Source: Paenibacillus xylanilyticus
GTDB lineage: Bacteria; Bacillota; Bacilli; Paenibacillales; Paenibacillaceae
Assembly (NCBI RefSeq): GCF_013359935.1
Contig: NZ_JABMCB010000201.1
Span: 372,001 to 436,000 of the forward strand
Length of the DNA stretch: 64,000 bases
Direction: 5' to 3'
Part shown: piece after piece, positions 14,904 to 23,567 of the stretch
Numbering within the stretch: the first letter of the stretch is position 1
Layout: each line of letters opens with the position of its first letter
Notes under the pieces: model-generated
Database searches by the model: none
The model's input: only the letters and a program-made list of their open reading frames with translations
Told to the model about the DNA's origin: nothing
Program-made: the position numbers and the translations under genes

Positions 14904-16256
14904 TTAGAACAGCATAATGGTCTGGATGATCAGATAGACATTTAGGATAACGATCACGGCAGCGATGATCCAGGAGATGATTTTGAGCCACAGTTTGTTG
15001 GCGAATGCCCCCATGCTTTTTTTGTCACTTGTGAACATCACGAGTGGAATGACCGCAAATGGCAGCTGCAACGATAGGATCACCTGGCTCAATATCAGCA
15101 ATTCTTCCGTTCCGTGCTCACCGGCGATGGCGGTCACAATAACAGCAGGGATGATGGCAATCAACCGGGTCACCAAGCGGCGCAGCCAAGCCGGAATCCG
15201 AATGTTCAGGAAACCTTCCATGACAATCTGTCCGGAGAGTGTGCCTGTTAGTGTAGAGTTCTGACCTGACGCCAGCAGGGCGACACCAAACAGGATGCTT
15301 GCAATGGTCGTGCCCAGCAGTGGTGTAAGCAGGTGGTAAGCATCTGTGATCTCAGCAACCTGAGTCATGCCTGCACTATGAAATACAGCTGCGGACACGA
15401 TGAGTATGGCTGCGTTAATAAACAGGGCCAGCGTCAACGCGATGGTTGAATCCATGGTGGAGTACCGGATGGCCTCTCTTTTTCCCTGAGGCGTCTGTTC
15501 GATCTGACGAGTCTGTACGATGGAAGAATGCAAATACAGATTATGCGGCATGACCGTTGCTCCGATAATACCGATGGCGATATAGAGCATCGCCGGATTT
15601 TGCAGTATCTCGGCACTTGGTACAAATCCGGTGAGTACTCCGCCCATATCCGGTTTGGCAAGGAACAGATCAATCCCGAAGCACAGGGCAATGGTTGCCA
15701 TCAGCACGATAACCAACGTTTCCAATGCGCGAAAGCCCTTATTTTGCAGCAAAAGGATAAGCAGGACATCCACGGCCGTAATAATGACGCCGTATAACAT
15801 GGGGATGTTGAACAGCAGCTTCAGCGCGATGGCTGAACCGATGACCTCGGCCAGATCGGTAGCTGCAATGGCCAGTTCACACAAAACCCATAACATCATA
15901 ACAACCGGCATACTGAACCGCTCGCGGCAAGCCTGAGCCAGATCCCGTCCTGTAACAATACCGAGCTTGCCAGCGAGTGACTGCAGTACCACTGCCATAA
16001 GATTTGAGATCAAAATGACGGATAAAAGGGTATAGCCGAATTGTGAACCACCGGCAATATCTGTTGCCCAGTTACCCGGGTCCATATAACCAACAGCGAC
16101 CAGATAACCGGGGCCGACAAAGGCGAGAAATTTTTTCCACCAGGCGGCGTTTTTCGGAACCTTCATGGAGCTGTGGGCTTCCCCGAGTGAAGGAGCCATG
16201 CCTGCCGCAGCCAACGGCTCAGCCGAAGCAGAGTTGAATGGATTTTTTTTGCTCAT
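14904..16256 (-). CDS. mntH: Divalent metal (Mn) transporter, Nramp family
   Basis: A 450-residue membrane protein with 11 predicted segments. The metal-binding motif DPGNWATD (residues 59-66) is in segment 1, and MPHNLYLHSS in segment 6 gives the other ligand region. The transport consensus GQNSTLTGTLSGQIVMEGF is also seen. It brings Mn2+ (and possibly Fe2+) into the cell with protons. The N-terminus, about 35 hydrophilic residues, is longer than in Bacillus subtilis MntH. Start ATG 16256. MntR control is likely from the family, but I cannot point to a convincing operator. Confidence 0.93.
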   Translation of the reverse strand: MSKKNPFNSASAEPLAAAGMAPSLGEAHSSMKVPKNAAWWKKFLAFVGPGYLVAVGYMDPGNWATDIAGGSQFGYTLLSVILISNLMAVVLQSLAGKLGIVTGRDLAQACRERFSMPVVMMLWVLCELAIAATDLAEVIGSAIALKLLFNIPMLYGVIITAVDVLLILLLQNKGFRALETLVIVLMATIALCFGIDLFLAKPDMGGVLTGFVPSAEILQNPAMLYIAIGIIGATVMPHNLYLHSSIVQTRQIEQTPQGKREAIRYSTMDSTIALTLALFINAAILIVSAAVFHSAGMTQVAEITDAYHLLTPLLGTTIASILFGVALLASGQNSTLTGTLSGQIVMEGFLNIRIPAWLRRLVTRLIAIIPAVIVTAIAGEHGTEELLILSQVILSLQLPFAVIPLVMFTSDKKSMGAFANKLWLKIISWIIAAVIVILNVYLIIQTIMLF

Positions 16257-16632
16257 GCTTAATCACCTGACTTTTTAATATTGATTGTATTGATATTCCG
16301 AGGATGAAGGCGGGAAGCTTTCATTTGATATGTCTGAAAATATATGTCGTTACTTACATTGTACTCATTCAATAATTTTTGTCTAGTGCAACTTTTATGT
16401 AGATGGACAAAATAAACTGAAAAGGGAAACGGCCTTTAGTATATTACCCAACCTAGGGAAGTTTACAAATTTATGCCCCAAATAATATATGACGATATCG
16501 AGATGGAAGGCAGATGCATGAAAAGGGCACGGATGCAGAAACTGATTGTAACCAGCAAACGTTTCAAAATGAGCCAGAAGTTTAAATTGAAGTGTAGGCA
16601 GCAAAAATATTGGAGTGAAGGAGAGATTTCTA
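16257..16632. other. Divergent intergenic region mntH / ohr
   Basis: About 375 bp without a supported ORF. It includes the mntH promoter on the minus strand and the ohr promoter on the plus strand. A possible ohr promoter is TTTACA (16462-16467), 18 bp, TATATG (16486-16491), but it is weak. No clear OhrR palindrome found. Confidence 0.4.
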
Positions 16633-17052
16633 ATGGAAGCTTTATATACAGCAACAGCAACAGTCAAAGGTGGACGTACGGGTTCAGTGACATCATCGGA
16701 TGGTGTGCTCAAACACGATCTCAAAATGCCAAAAGAGCTGGGCGGCTCCGGTGGAGAAGGTACGAACCCTGAGCAGCTCTTTGCAGCGGGATATGGTGCA
16801 TGTTACGAAAGTGCTCTTGCAAACGTAGCGCGCAAGGCTGGCGTAAAACTGGAAGATGTGGTTGTAACAAGTAATGTATCCATTGGAAAAGACCCTGCAG
16901 ATGATGGATTTCAGCTGTCGGTTCGTCTGGATGTAAGCATGCCGGGTGTCGACCACAGTCAGGCAGAGGATCTGGCTCGCAAAGCTCATGATTTTTGCCC
17001 GTATTCCAAAGCCACACGTGGCAACATCGACGTTGTATTAAACGTTGTCTAA
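16633..17052 (+). CDS. ohrA: Organic hydroperoxide resistance protein (Ohr/OsmC)
   Basis: A 139-residue OsmC-fold peroxidase that reduces organic hydroperoxides with two cysteines: GYGACYESAL and HDFCPYSKATRGNIDV both carry the required Cys, and GGSGGEGTNPEQLFAAG is the signature loop. ATG 16633 follows AAGGAGAG. An open frame upstream to 16615 lacks a site. It is a stand-alone gene next to mntH, both being oxidative-stress related. Confidence 0.95.
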   Translation: MEALYTATATVKGGRTGSVTSSDGVLKHDLKMPKELGGSGGEGTNPEQLFAAGYGACYESALANVARKAGVKLEDVVVTSNVSIGKDPADDGFQLSVRLDVSMPGVDHSQAEDLARKAHDFCPYSKATRGNIDVVLNVV

Positions 17053-17123
17053 ACCTGTACTCGCTGGAGTAAAAAGCAAGATATATTAAGCAGGCTATCA
17101 TGGGATACCTGTATACGGTACAA

Positions 17124-17156
17124 GCCCTGCTGGCAAACGGCAGGGTTTTGTATTTT
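17124..17156 (+). terminator. Terminator after ohr
   Basis: CCCTGC...GCAGGG with an 8-9 base loop followed by a T-rich tail. Confidence 0.8.
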
Positions 17157-17257
17157 ATATTTCAAATGAAATGCAGGAGATTGCAGGTCAGATCGCGTAC
17201 TCTTTTACATAATTATACTCTTGCTCCATGCCAGGCATCTGAAAAGGGGGAACGCAA

Positions 17258-17503
17258 ATGAGTATTGAAGAGATGATTGAGCGAAGGTTTGTATGTACGA
17301 AATGTCGGGGAACAGATTGCAATATCAAGGAAGTGTCCATGTCGGGAGCCGGCCTTAGCAAAATGTTCGACATTCAGCATAATCACTATTTGTTTGTAGC
17401 CTGTTCTTCCTGTGGTTATGTGGAGGTATTCGACCCGGATGTGTTAAAGGGTAAAAAACAGGGTCAGGTGGGAACGATTTTGGATATTTTATTCGGCGGA
17501 TAG
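17258..17503 (+). CDS. Zinc-ribbon protein (DUF2082-like)
   Basis: An 81-residue protein with two Cys pairs: FVCTKCRGTDCN near the N-terminus and ACSSCGYVEVFDP in the second half, forming a zinc ribbon. The segment MSGAGLSKMFDIQHNHY between them matches small nucleic-acid-binding-type zinc-ribbon proteins of Bacillota. The start is ATG 17258 after AAAGGGGG. It has no operon partner. Function unknown. Confidence 0.75.
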   Translation: MSIEEMIERRFVCTKCRGTDCNIKEVSMSGAGLSKMFDIQHNHYLFVACSSCGYVEVFDPDVLKGKKQGQVGTILDILFGG

Positions 17504-17567
17504 AGTGGCATAACTTGGTCAGCTTGGAATCAATTCATAAAAGCAGCACAGTTCGTCCCGCCCTGAG

Positions 17568-17596
17568 TTGACATCGAACAAAAATTTCTTTAATAT
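17568..17596 (+). promoter_or_regulatory. Promoter of the Cys-rich small protein gene
   Basis: Perfect TTGACA (17568-17573), 17-bp spacer, TAATAT (17591-17596), 58 bp before the ATG at 17654. Confidence 0.7.
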
Positions 17597-17653
17597 GACT
17601 TAGTACTGAGAAGTGTCATGCAGGAAACAAATTTGAATTGACAGGTGATATCC

Positions 17654-17932
17654 ATGTCTTATAGACCAAGTATTGCAAAATTGCAAGTAGCTAGCAAAAA
17701 CGAAAAAGACGGATTGTATGAATTTACAATGAAGCTGGTAGATGGCACACAGTGCCGCGTATTCTACTCCAAATCTCCGGAATGGAAGATGACAGCGATC
17801 AGCCGTCTGCAGAAAACGCCTTGTCCGGTATGCCGCAAAGATTTTATTTGCAAATGCATGGATCAATGGGCAGGTGACCTGCATCAACAAATGATTGAAG
17901 ACGAGTGGATGGAAAAGGCGATTGCTGAGTAA
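17654..17932 (+). CDS. Small conserved-looking protein with CPVC/CKC cluster
   Basis: A 92-residue protein of unknown function. The C-terminal third contains TPCPVCRKDFICKCMDQW, four cysteines spaced like a metal site. The first half is a predicted beta-rich region (YEFTMKLVDGTQCRVFYS). I choose ATG 17654 because it is correctly spaced from AGGTGAT; a GTG at 17645 is also in frame. A good promoter and a terminator surround it, so it is a real single-gene unit. I do not recognise a named family. Confidence 0.7.
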   Translation: MSYRPSIAKLQVASKNEKDGLYEFTMKLVDGTQCRVFYSKSPEWKMTAISRLQKTPCPVCRKDFICKCMDQWAGDLHQQMIEDEWMEKAIAE

Positions 17933-17946
17933 TTGCCGAACAGATA

Positions 17947-17978
17947 CGAGCGTAGGCTTAAAGCCTGCGCTCTTTTTC
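17947..17978 (+). terminator. Terminator after the CPVC protein gene
   Basis: GAGCG-T-AGGC TTAAA GCCT-G-CGCTC followed by TTTTTC. Confidence 0.9.
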
Positions 17979-18083
17979 TATTCTATTTTATGTTTAACAT
18001 GTATAATTTTCTGCGAGTGCCGAACGTGAAGGGTAAAAATGGGTAAGTTAACCTAACAGCCATAATAAGAGGAGGTCTCGATT

Positions 18084-18506
18084 ATGACATCAATTCGAGC
18101 GGATCAGCATCTGGGACACCCGATTGTACTCGTGGACGGGGTTTGTCACTTCTGTCAGGGATTAACCAAATGGATTATCAAACGTGATCCGGAAGGGAAA
18201 TATCATTTTGCATCACTTCAATCTGATGCAGCCAAGGATTTGCTGAAAAAAGGGAATCTTTCGACAGACAGCATGGATACCTTTGTACTCATTGAAGATG
18301 GCCAGTATTATACACGTTCAACAGCTGCGCTGAGATTGGCCAAAGGATTGAAATTCCCATATCCATTATTATATGTTTTCATCATTGTGCCCAAATTCAT
18401 TCGTAATGCGGTATATAACTGGGTAGCTCGCAATCGTTACCGGTGGTTTGGGAAGGACGAGGCATGCATGCTGCCAACACCAGAGATCAAGAATCGATTT
18501 TTATAA
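18084..18506 (+). CDS. DCC-family thiol-disulfide oxidoreductase (YuxK-like)
   Basis: A 140-residue protein with the name-giving motif VLVDGVCHFCQGLTKWIIKR near residue 12-31; the CxxC of a thioredoxin-like fold is CHFC. The C-terminal part FIIVPKFIRNAVYNWVARNR and RYRWFG match the family. Start ATG 18084 after GGAGG. A stand-alone gene. Physiological substrate unknown. Confidence 0.9.
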   Translation: MTSIRADQHLGHPIVLVDGVCHFCQGLTKWIIKRDPEGKYHFASLQSDAAKDLLKKGNLSTDSMDTFVLIEDGQYYTRSTAALRLAKGLKFPYPLLYVFIIVPKFIRNAVYNWVARNRYRWFGKDEACMLPTPEIKNRFL

Positions 18507-18603
18507 ATAGCTATGGTACAGCACATTGTATCCGCAAATATGATTAATAAAGGAAACATTTGGGTAATGAGTACGGATCATATTTATTTGGGAGGAAAAA
18601 CAT

Positions 18604-19467
18604 TTGAAGAAGTGGACTACACTCATTATCGGGGCATTATTGGCAGTAAGCATGACAGCGTGCGGAAGCGATGCAGATAACAGCACTGCAACGCCGCCGG
18701 CGGGTAACGAAACGACAAACGAGGGCAATACACCAACGTTAGAGGAAACAAAGATTCCTACACTGGAAGAATTGATTACCAAAACCAGCGAAGCTGCCAA
18801 AGAAATGAAAAGCTTCTCAAGCGATGCAACCATTGATCAAAATCTGAAACTGGAAGCTGGCGAACAGTCGCAGGATCAACAGGTTAAAACATCGCTGAAG
18901 ATGGATATCATCAAGGATCCGATGATGATCTATCAGGAAATGAACATGGAAATGTCTGGTCAGGAGGCCCAAAACGTGAAGCAGTATATCACTGCCGATA
19001 CGATCTATTCGCAGGTGGGAGAGCAATGGGTTAAAATTCCTGATGATCAAACGAAACAGCTGATTGAGCAAATGCAGGCAAGCATGAACCCGGAAGGTGA
19101 ACTGGAGCAATTCAACAAGATTGCGGAAGACACCGAAATTACCGAAGAGGGCGACAATTATGTCATTAACGCTGACGTATCCGGGGATAACGTGAAGGAA
19201 TTGGCTCAATCCGTAATGGAGCAGAACGGATCGGACGCCCAAACGCAAGCGATGCTTGAACAAATGAATATTACGAGCATGCAGATGAAATATATGGTGA
19301 ACAAGGAGTCTTATCTGCCTGTTGGTACGGATGTAAACATGGTTATGGAGATGGAGCAGAAAGGACAAAAAATTACGATGGACATGAAAATGACCAGTAC
19401 CTTCTCCAACCATAACCAGGTAGAAGCGATTGAAATTCCGCAGGAAGCATTGGATAGCGCGAAATAG
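18604..19467 (+). CDS. Lipoprotein (DUF6612-like)
   Basis: A 287-residue secreted lipoprotein: signal peptide KKWTTLIIGALLAVSMTAC with lipobox MTAC, followed by a Thr/Asn/Glu-rich linker. The rest alternates TYR/MET-rich beta strands (PMMIYQEMNMEMSGQEAQ, YMVNKESYLPVGTDV), the pattern of LolA-like lipoproteins of Bacillota. Met is very frequent. Start TTG 18604 after GGGAGG. A single gene. Function unknown. Confidence 0.8.
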   Translation: MKKWTTLIIGALLAVSMTACGSDADNSTATPPAGNETTNEGNTPTLEETKIPTLEELITKTSEAAKEMKSFSSDATIDQNLKLEAGEQSQDQQVKTSLKMDIIKDPMMIYQEMNMEMSGQEAQNVKQYITADTIYSQVGEQWVKIPDDQTKQLIEQMQASMNPEGELEQFNKIAEDTEITEEGDNYVINADVSGDNVKELAQSVMEQNGSDAQTQAMLEQMNITSMQMKYMVNKESYLPVGTDVNMVMEMEQKGQKITMDMKMTSTFSNHNQVEAIEIPQEALDSAK

Positions 19468-19692
19468 GGAGTGGTAAGACTAATAGAAATGATCCATTTG
19501 CCATCAATGTAACTTCATGTATAAGTTGAAGACATCTTTGATACGAGTATGTGTAAACCCAGGGGGTTGCCATCTTGAATCAGGGGTGTTTTCTTTTTCT
19601 CCAACAACTGGTCAGGGAGCATGATGTTATAGTATAGTCGTGGAAGCGATTAAACAATGTGATGTCATATGAAGTGGAAGGAGATTCAAGCA

Positions 19693-20076
19693 ATGATTGA
19701 GTATGCTCATATACACCATGTTAGCCTGGCTGTACGTGATCTGGAAGTTGCCAAGCAATTTTATTCGGGATTGCTCGGTATGCAGGAGATTGAACGTCCA
19801 CCGTTCCGCTCAACAGGTACGTGGTATGCGATTGGCAGTCAGCAGCTGCATCTGCTTCAGCACCCTCAGGGACATACGCTGCGTGAGGCAGGAATTGATA
19901 CAACGGATGGTCATTTTGCCATCTGGGTGAAAAGTCATAAAGACACGATAGCCTGGCTGGAACAGCAGGGGATTGAGTACGAAGCGAGACCGGAAAGTGT
20001 TGCCGGGTTTGCGCAGATCTTTATCCTGGATCCAGACCGTAACATCATTGAATTTGCTGCACCTTATCATTCATGA
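19693..20076 (+). CDS. VOC-family (glyoxalase-like) protein
   Basis: A 127-residue vicinal-oxygen-chelate protein. HHVSLAVRDLEVAKQFYSGL at the start and IFILDPDRNIIEFAAPY at the end give the His and Glu metal ligands. The start is ATG 19693 after AAGGAG; an in-frame ATG at 19669 lies upstream of that site. Activity could be a lyase, dioxygenase or resistance role; the sequence does not decide. Confidence 0.85.
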   Translation: MIEYAHIHHVSLAVRDLEVAKQFYSGLLGMQEIERPPFRSTGTWYAIGSQQLHLLQHPQGHTLREAGIDTTDGHFAIWVKSHKDTIAWLEQQGIEYEARPESVAGFAQIFILDPDRNIIEFAAPYHS

Positions 20077-20110
20077 GGATGCCGATAGTATTGTTAATTG
20101 TATAAATCTC

Positions 20111-20139
20111 TTGCTCGTCCAGAAATTGTATGCTATATT
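20111..20139 (+). promoter_or_regulatory. Candidate promoter of the tad operon
   Basis: TTGCTC (20111-20116), 17-bp spacer ending in an extended -10 TGC, and TATATT (20134-20139). Transcription should start near 20146, about 100 bp before tadZ. Confidence 0.55.
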
Positions 20140-20167
20140 ATCCATACATTCATAGCACTTGACGGAA

Positions 20168-20218
20168 GCACCGTCCATATTCTGCATTTCATGCGGATAG
20201 TGGACGGTGCTTTTTTTT
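20168..20218 (+). terminator. Strong terminator between VOC gene and tadZ
   Basis: A perfect 10-bp stem GCACCGTCCA / TGGACGGTGC with eight T residues after it. It stands after the candidate tad promoter. The sequence just before it (GACGG at 20161-20165) can pair with CCGTC of the stem's left arm, giving an alternative fold. Confidence 0.9.
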
Positions 20219-20247
20219 GTGCTTATGTACAGGGAGGGAAGGAGAAA

Positions 20248-21471
20248 TTGATTGTACTGAAGGCCGTACTTGCTTCAAAAGACAGAGAGTACATCAGTGC
20301 CTGGCTTGATTTTGTACAGGGGAGTCCGTTTGGTGCAACGATGCGATTTACCGCCTTTTCACAGTGGGAATCGTTTCAGGAGTATATGCATGAACATGAA
20401 GGACAGGAACTGCCGGATCTGGTTATTGCAGAACCTGAGTTTCTGAATCCCTGGCTGGAGAGTATGGGTGGAGAGCCAGGTGTTCCTTGGCTGCTGCTCA
20501 GTGAAGGTCACGAGGATGTGGAGGAAGATAAGCGATTGATGAAGTATCAACCTCTGCCCACATTGTTGGATGCGGTTCTGAATGCAAGCCGGCAGCCGCG
20601 TCGCAAAAAGGTACATCGTCTAGGACAGCAAACCATCTCCATTGGAGTGGTGTCAGCTTCTGGAGGAAGCGGAAAGACCGCTGTTGCACTGCATATGGCG
20701 AAGCAGCTGGGGCTGGCCGGATACGCTGTGCTTTATCTCAATCTGGAGACGCTGGATAGCGTGCTGCCATTTCTGGAGAAGGGATTAAAACGCAGTGTAC
20801 AGCGTATGCCAGATGCAGAAACGGGGTTGTCCCGACTGTTGTACGACCTTAAGGTCAGCAGAAAGGGATCAGGCAAGCAAGGGCAGACACAAACTTCTTC
20901 CAAAGGGATCGATGGTTACGTACTCCGGCATGAAGGGCTGAAGGCAGATGTCTTCTGGCCATTATCAAACCGGAAGGAATTGCTGCAAATGTCGTGTGAA
21001 GATACGACGGGACTTATTCAATACTTATCCATTGCTGGGCAGTATGACGTGCTTATACTGGATGGAGATTCTGATTGGGATGGCCGTAGTGAAGGCATTT
21101 TGGAAGCAGCAGATGCATTGGTATGGCTGGTTGAAGATGATCTGTCAGCCATGCACCGATGGGGACAGTGGATGCTGCATGCGGAGCGAACAAAGCCGGA
21201 TCTGCATCAAAGTGTGCTGGATCGTGCCTGCTTTGTTGTGAATAAATACCGGGATAGTGTAGTTAATGCTTTACCACGACCTGATCTGCAGCTGAATGCG
21301 GTGCTGCCTTATATCCCTTCCTGGAAGCAGCTTAGCCAGGAGGAAGTGATGCTAAGTTCTCCCATATTTCAGCGCGAAATAAAGAGGCTGTGTGCCATGC
21401 TTGTACAGGATGGAGAAGAAGATCTGAAACAGACGGGTCGCATCCACAATGGGGATGGGTGGGCATTATGA
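20248..21471 (+). CDS. tadZ: TadZ/CpaE-like ATPase
   Basis: A 407-residue pilus localisation ATPase of the Tad (Flp pilus) system. Residues about 1-110 are an atypical receiver-like region; the MinD/ParA-like domain begins with VVSASGGSGKTAVALHMAKQ near residue 134 (deviant Walker A), followed by VLILDGDSDWDG. The start is TTG 20248 after GGGAAGGAG; the open frame upstream passes through the terminator and is not coding. First gene of the tad cluster; its stop overlaps the tadA start (ATGA). Confidence 0.8.
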   Translation: MIVLKAVLASKDREYISAWLDFVQGSPFGATMRFTAFSQWESFQEYMHEHEGQELPDLVIAEPEFLNPWLESMGGEPGVPWLLLSEGHEDVEEDKRLMKYQPLPTLLDAVLNASRQPRRKKVHRLGQQTISIGVVSASGGSGKTAVALHMAKQLGLAGYAVLYLNLETLDSVLPFLEKGLKRSVQRMPDAETGLSRLLYDLKVSRKGSGKQGQTQTSSKGIDGYVLRHEGLKADVFWPLSNRKELLQMSCEDTTGLIQYLSIAGQYDVLILDGDSDWDGRSEGILEAADALVWLVEDDLSAMHRWGQWMLHAERTKPDLHQSVLDRACFVVNKYRDSVVNALPRPDLQLNAVLPYIPSWKQLSQEEVMLSSPIFQREIKRLCAMLVQDGEEDLKQTGRIHNGDGWAL

Positions 21472-22772
21472 GCGATGTATCCAATAGAATGATGGACCGT
21501 GAAGAACAATTCCAGAACATGCGTCGGGAAGTCAGGGCAGGCCTGGATTTAACGTCTGCTGCCGGAGACAAGGAACTGTGGCAGGGGATTGAGCGAAAGG
21601 TACTGTCTGATCCGATGCTGGATGATCTGACTTCTGGAGAACGGCACACATTGGTGCAGCGGCTATTTGATTCGTTTCGGGGGTTGGATATTCTTCAGCC
21701 GCTTGTGGATCATCCTGATATCACGGAGATTATGATTAACAGTCACCGGGAGATCTTTGTCGAGCAGGAAGGTGAAGTGAGCCAAATCCAGCTTGAATTT
21801 GAATCCAGAGAACGGCTGGAGGATATTATCCAGATGATTGTATCCGGGGTGAATCGAATTGTGAATGAGTCCTCCCCGATTGTGGACGCACGGTTAAAGG
21901 ATGGTTCCAGGGTCAATATTGTGCTGCCGCCGATTGCGCTAAAAGGTCCTACCATGACGATCCGTAAGTTTCCGAGTGAGCCGATGAAAATGTTGGACCT
22001 GATCGATAAAGGTGCATTGCATGAGGAAGCCGCAGAGTTGCTTCAGCAGCTGGTACGCAGCAAATACAACATCTTTATCGGTGGCGGAACCGGGTCGGGG
22101 AAAACGACTTTTCTGAATGCATTATCCCAGTTTATCCCTGCGGATGAACGGATCATTACGATTGAAGACTCAGCCGAGCTGCAGATCGTCACCGTACCGA
22201 ATCTGGTATCGCTGGAAACACGGAATGCCAATACCGAGGGCAAGGGTGAAATCTCCATTCGGGATCTGATCAAGTCTTCACTGCGGATGCGTCCAAATCG
22301 TATCGTGATTGGTGAGGTGCGGGGTGCGGAGGCTTTGGATATGCTGCAGGCTATGAATACTGGACATGATGGAAGCTTATCCACAGGTCACGCAAATAAT
22401 ATTACGGACATGATCAGCAGATTGGAAACGATGGTGCTCAGTGGAGCGGAACTTCCAATTGCGGTTGTGCGGCAGCAGATCAGCTCAGCCATTGATATCT
22501 TTGTCCATTTATCCCGGCTGAGAGACCGTTCAAGACGGGTGACGGAGATCAGTGAAGTCATCGGCATGCAGGACGGAGAAGTGCTGCTGAATCCACTCTT
22601 TCGTTTTCAGGAGAGGGAAGAACGGGAAGGCAAGATCATTGGCGGATTGGTACAGGTCGGAAAGCTGAAGCAGGTTGAGAAAATCCAAATGGCCGGGCTG
22701 GGAGATTGGCTGAATGAATACATAGGACGATACTACACAGAATTACCAGAATCAGATAACAACCAGAATTAA
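21468..22772 (+). CDS. tadA: Pilus assembly ATPase TadA/CpaF
   Basis: A 434-residue type II/IV secretion ATPase that powers pilin assembly. Walker A GGGTGSGKTTFL near residue 205, an Asp/Glu box ITIEDSAEL, Walker B-like RIVIGEVRGAEALDML, and the His box AMNTGHDGSLSTGHAN near residues 294-309. The N-terminal domain DITEIMINSHREIFVEQEG is typical of CpaF. ATG 21468 overlaps tadZ by four bases, indicating coupling. Confidence 0.93.
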   Translation: MSDVSNRMMDREEQFQNMRREVRAGLDLTSAAGDKELWQGIERKVLSDPMLDDLTSGERHTLVQRLFDSFRGLDILQPLVDHPDITEIMINSHREIFVEQEGEVSQIQLEFESRERLEDIIQMIVSGVNRIVNESSPIVDARLKDGSRVNIVLPPIALKGPTMTIRKFPSEPMKMLDLIDKGALHEEAAELLQQLVRSKYNIFIGGGTGSGKTTFLNALSQFIPADERIITIEDSAELQIVTVPNLVSLETRNANTEGKGEISIRDLIKSSLRMRPNRIVIGEVRGAEALDMLQAMNTGHDGSLSTGHANNITDMISRLETMVLSGAELPIAVVRQQISSAIDIFVHLSRLRDRSRRVTEISEVIGMQDGEVLLNPLFRFQEREEREGKIIGGLVQVGKLKQVEKIQMAGLGDWLNEYIGRYYTELPESDNNQN

Positions 22773-22790
22773 AGCTATTGGAAGGTGATC

Positions 22791-23555
22791 ATGTTGGGTG
22801 AATCCAGACAGGCATTAACGGATTACACCGTATACACGCTATCCCGGAGACAACGAATTGTCTGCATGCTGATTAGTGGAGTGCTATTTTTCGGTGTCGG
22901 TATTTTGTTCTATCATCACTGGCTGGCTGGAATTGTTTTGGCTGCGGGGTGCATATGGGTGCCAAAACACTGGACAAAGGTACTGCTGGAACGAAGAAGA
23001 ATGACTCTGAGCTTGCATTTTAAACAAGCGTTATATGCGCTATCTTCCGCATTGGCTGCGGGGAAGTCGGTCGAAAATGGTTTTAAGGAATCGGTTGAGG
23101 ATCTCCGGATGCTCAATCCCGAAGCGGATACCGATCTAATCCGTGAGTTCACAATTCTGCGGACACGGATGGAGTATGGTCAACCCATTGAGGAGGCGCT
23201 TCAGGACTTTTCGGACCGGGCCAGTATCGAGGATATTACGAATTTTGCCGATGTATTCATCACCTGCAAACGGACGGGTGGAGATCTGGTTGAGGTGGTT
23301 CGCCGAACCTCTGCTGTAATTGGCGAGAAGCTGGACATTCAACAGGATATTATGGTCGCGGTGGCTCAGAAAAGGTTTGAGTCCAAGGCGATGTTCGCCG
23401 CTCCGTTTATATTTCTAATCTTTTTAAATTTGACGGCCAAGGATTTTATGGAGCCGCTGTACAGCGGGATGGGGTATCTGATCTCCAGTGGGGCCTTGGC
23501 AGTACTTGCCTGCTGTTATCTGTGGATTACACGCATTATGGATATCAAAGTATAA
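22791..23555 (+). CDS. tadB: Tad pilus platform protein TadB
   Basis: A 254-residue membrane protein of the type II secretion F family. Two N-terminal membrane segments (VCMLISGVLFFGVGILFYHH and a following one), a cytoplasmic domain with ALSSALAAGKSVENGFKESV and ADVFITCKRTGGDLVEVV, and C-terminal membrane segments. ATG 22791 is spaced correctly from GGAAGG; the GTG at 22785 overlaps that site. It lies 18 bp after tadA. Confidence 0.85.
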   Translation: MLGESRQALTDYTVYTLSRRQRIVCMLISGVLFFGVGILFYHHWLAGIVLAAGCIWVPKHWTKVLLERRRMTLSLHFKQALYALSSALAAGKSVENGFKESVEDLRMLNPEADTDLIREFTILRTRMEYGQPIEEALQDFSDRASIEDITNFADVFITCKRTGGDLVEVVRRTSAVIGEKLDIQQDIMVAVAQKRFESKAMFAAPFIFLIFLNLTAKDFMEPLYSGMGYLISSGALAVLACCYLWITRIMDIKV

Positions 23556-23567
23556 GGAGCTGATTCG

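Noticed and set aside
16257..16632. Possible MntR or OhrR operator in the mntH/ohr region
   Set aside because: Short AT-rich dyads are present but none matches a known operator well enough to claim.
18817..19413. 198-codon frame opposite the lipoprotein gene
   Set aside because: His/Leu-rich shadow of a Met/Glu-rich protein; no ribosome site.
20098..20247. N-terminal extension of TadZ from an in-frame ATG at 20098
   Set aside because: It crosses a perfect terminator hairpin and a promoter; the TTG at 20248 has a strong ribosome site.
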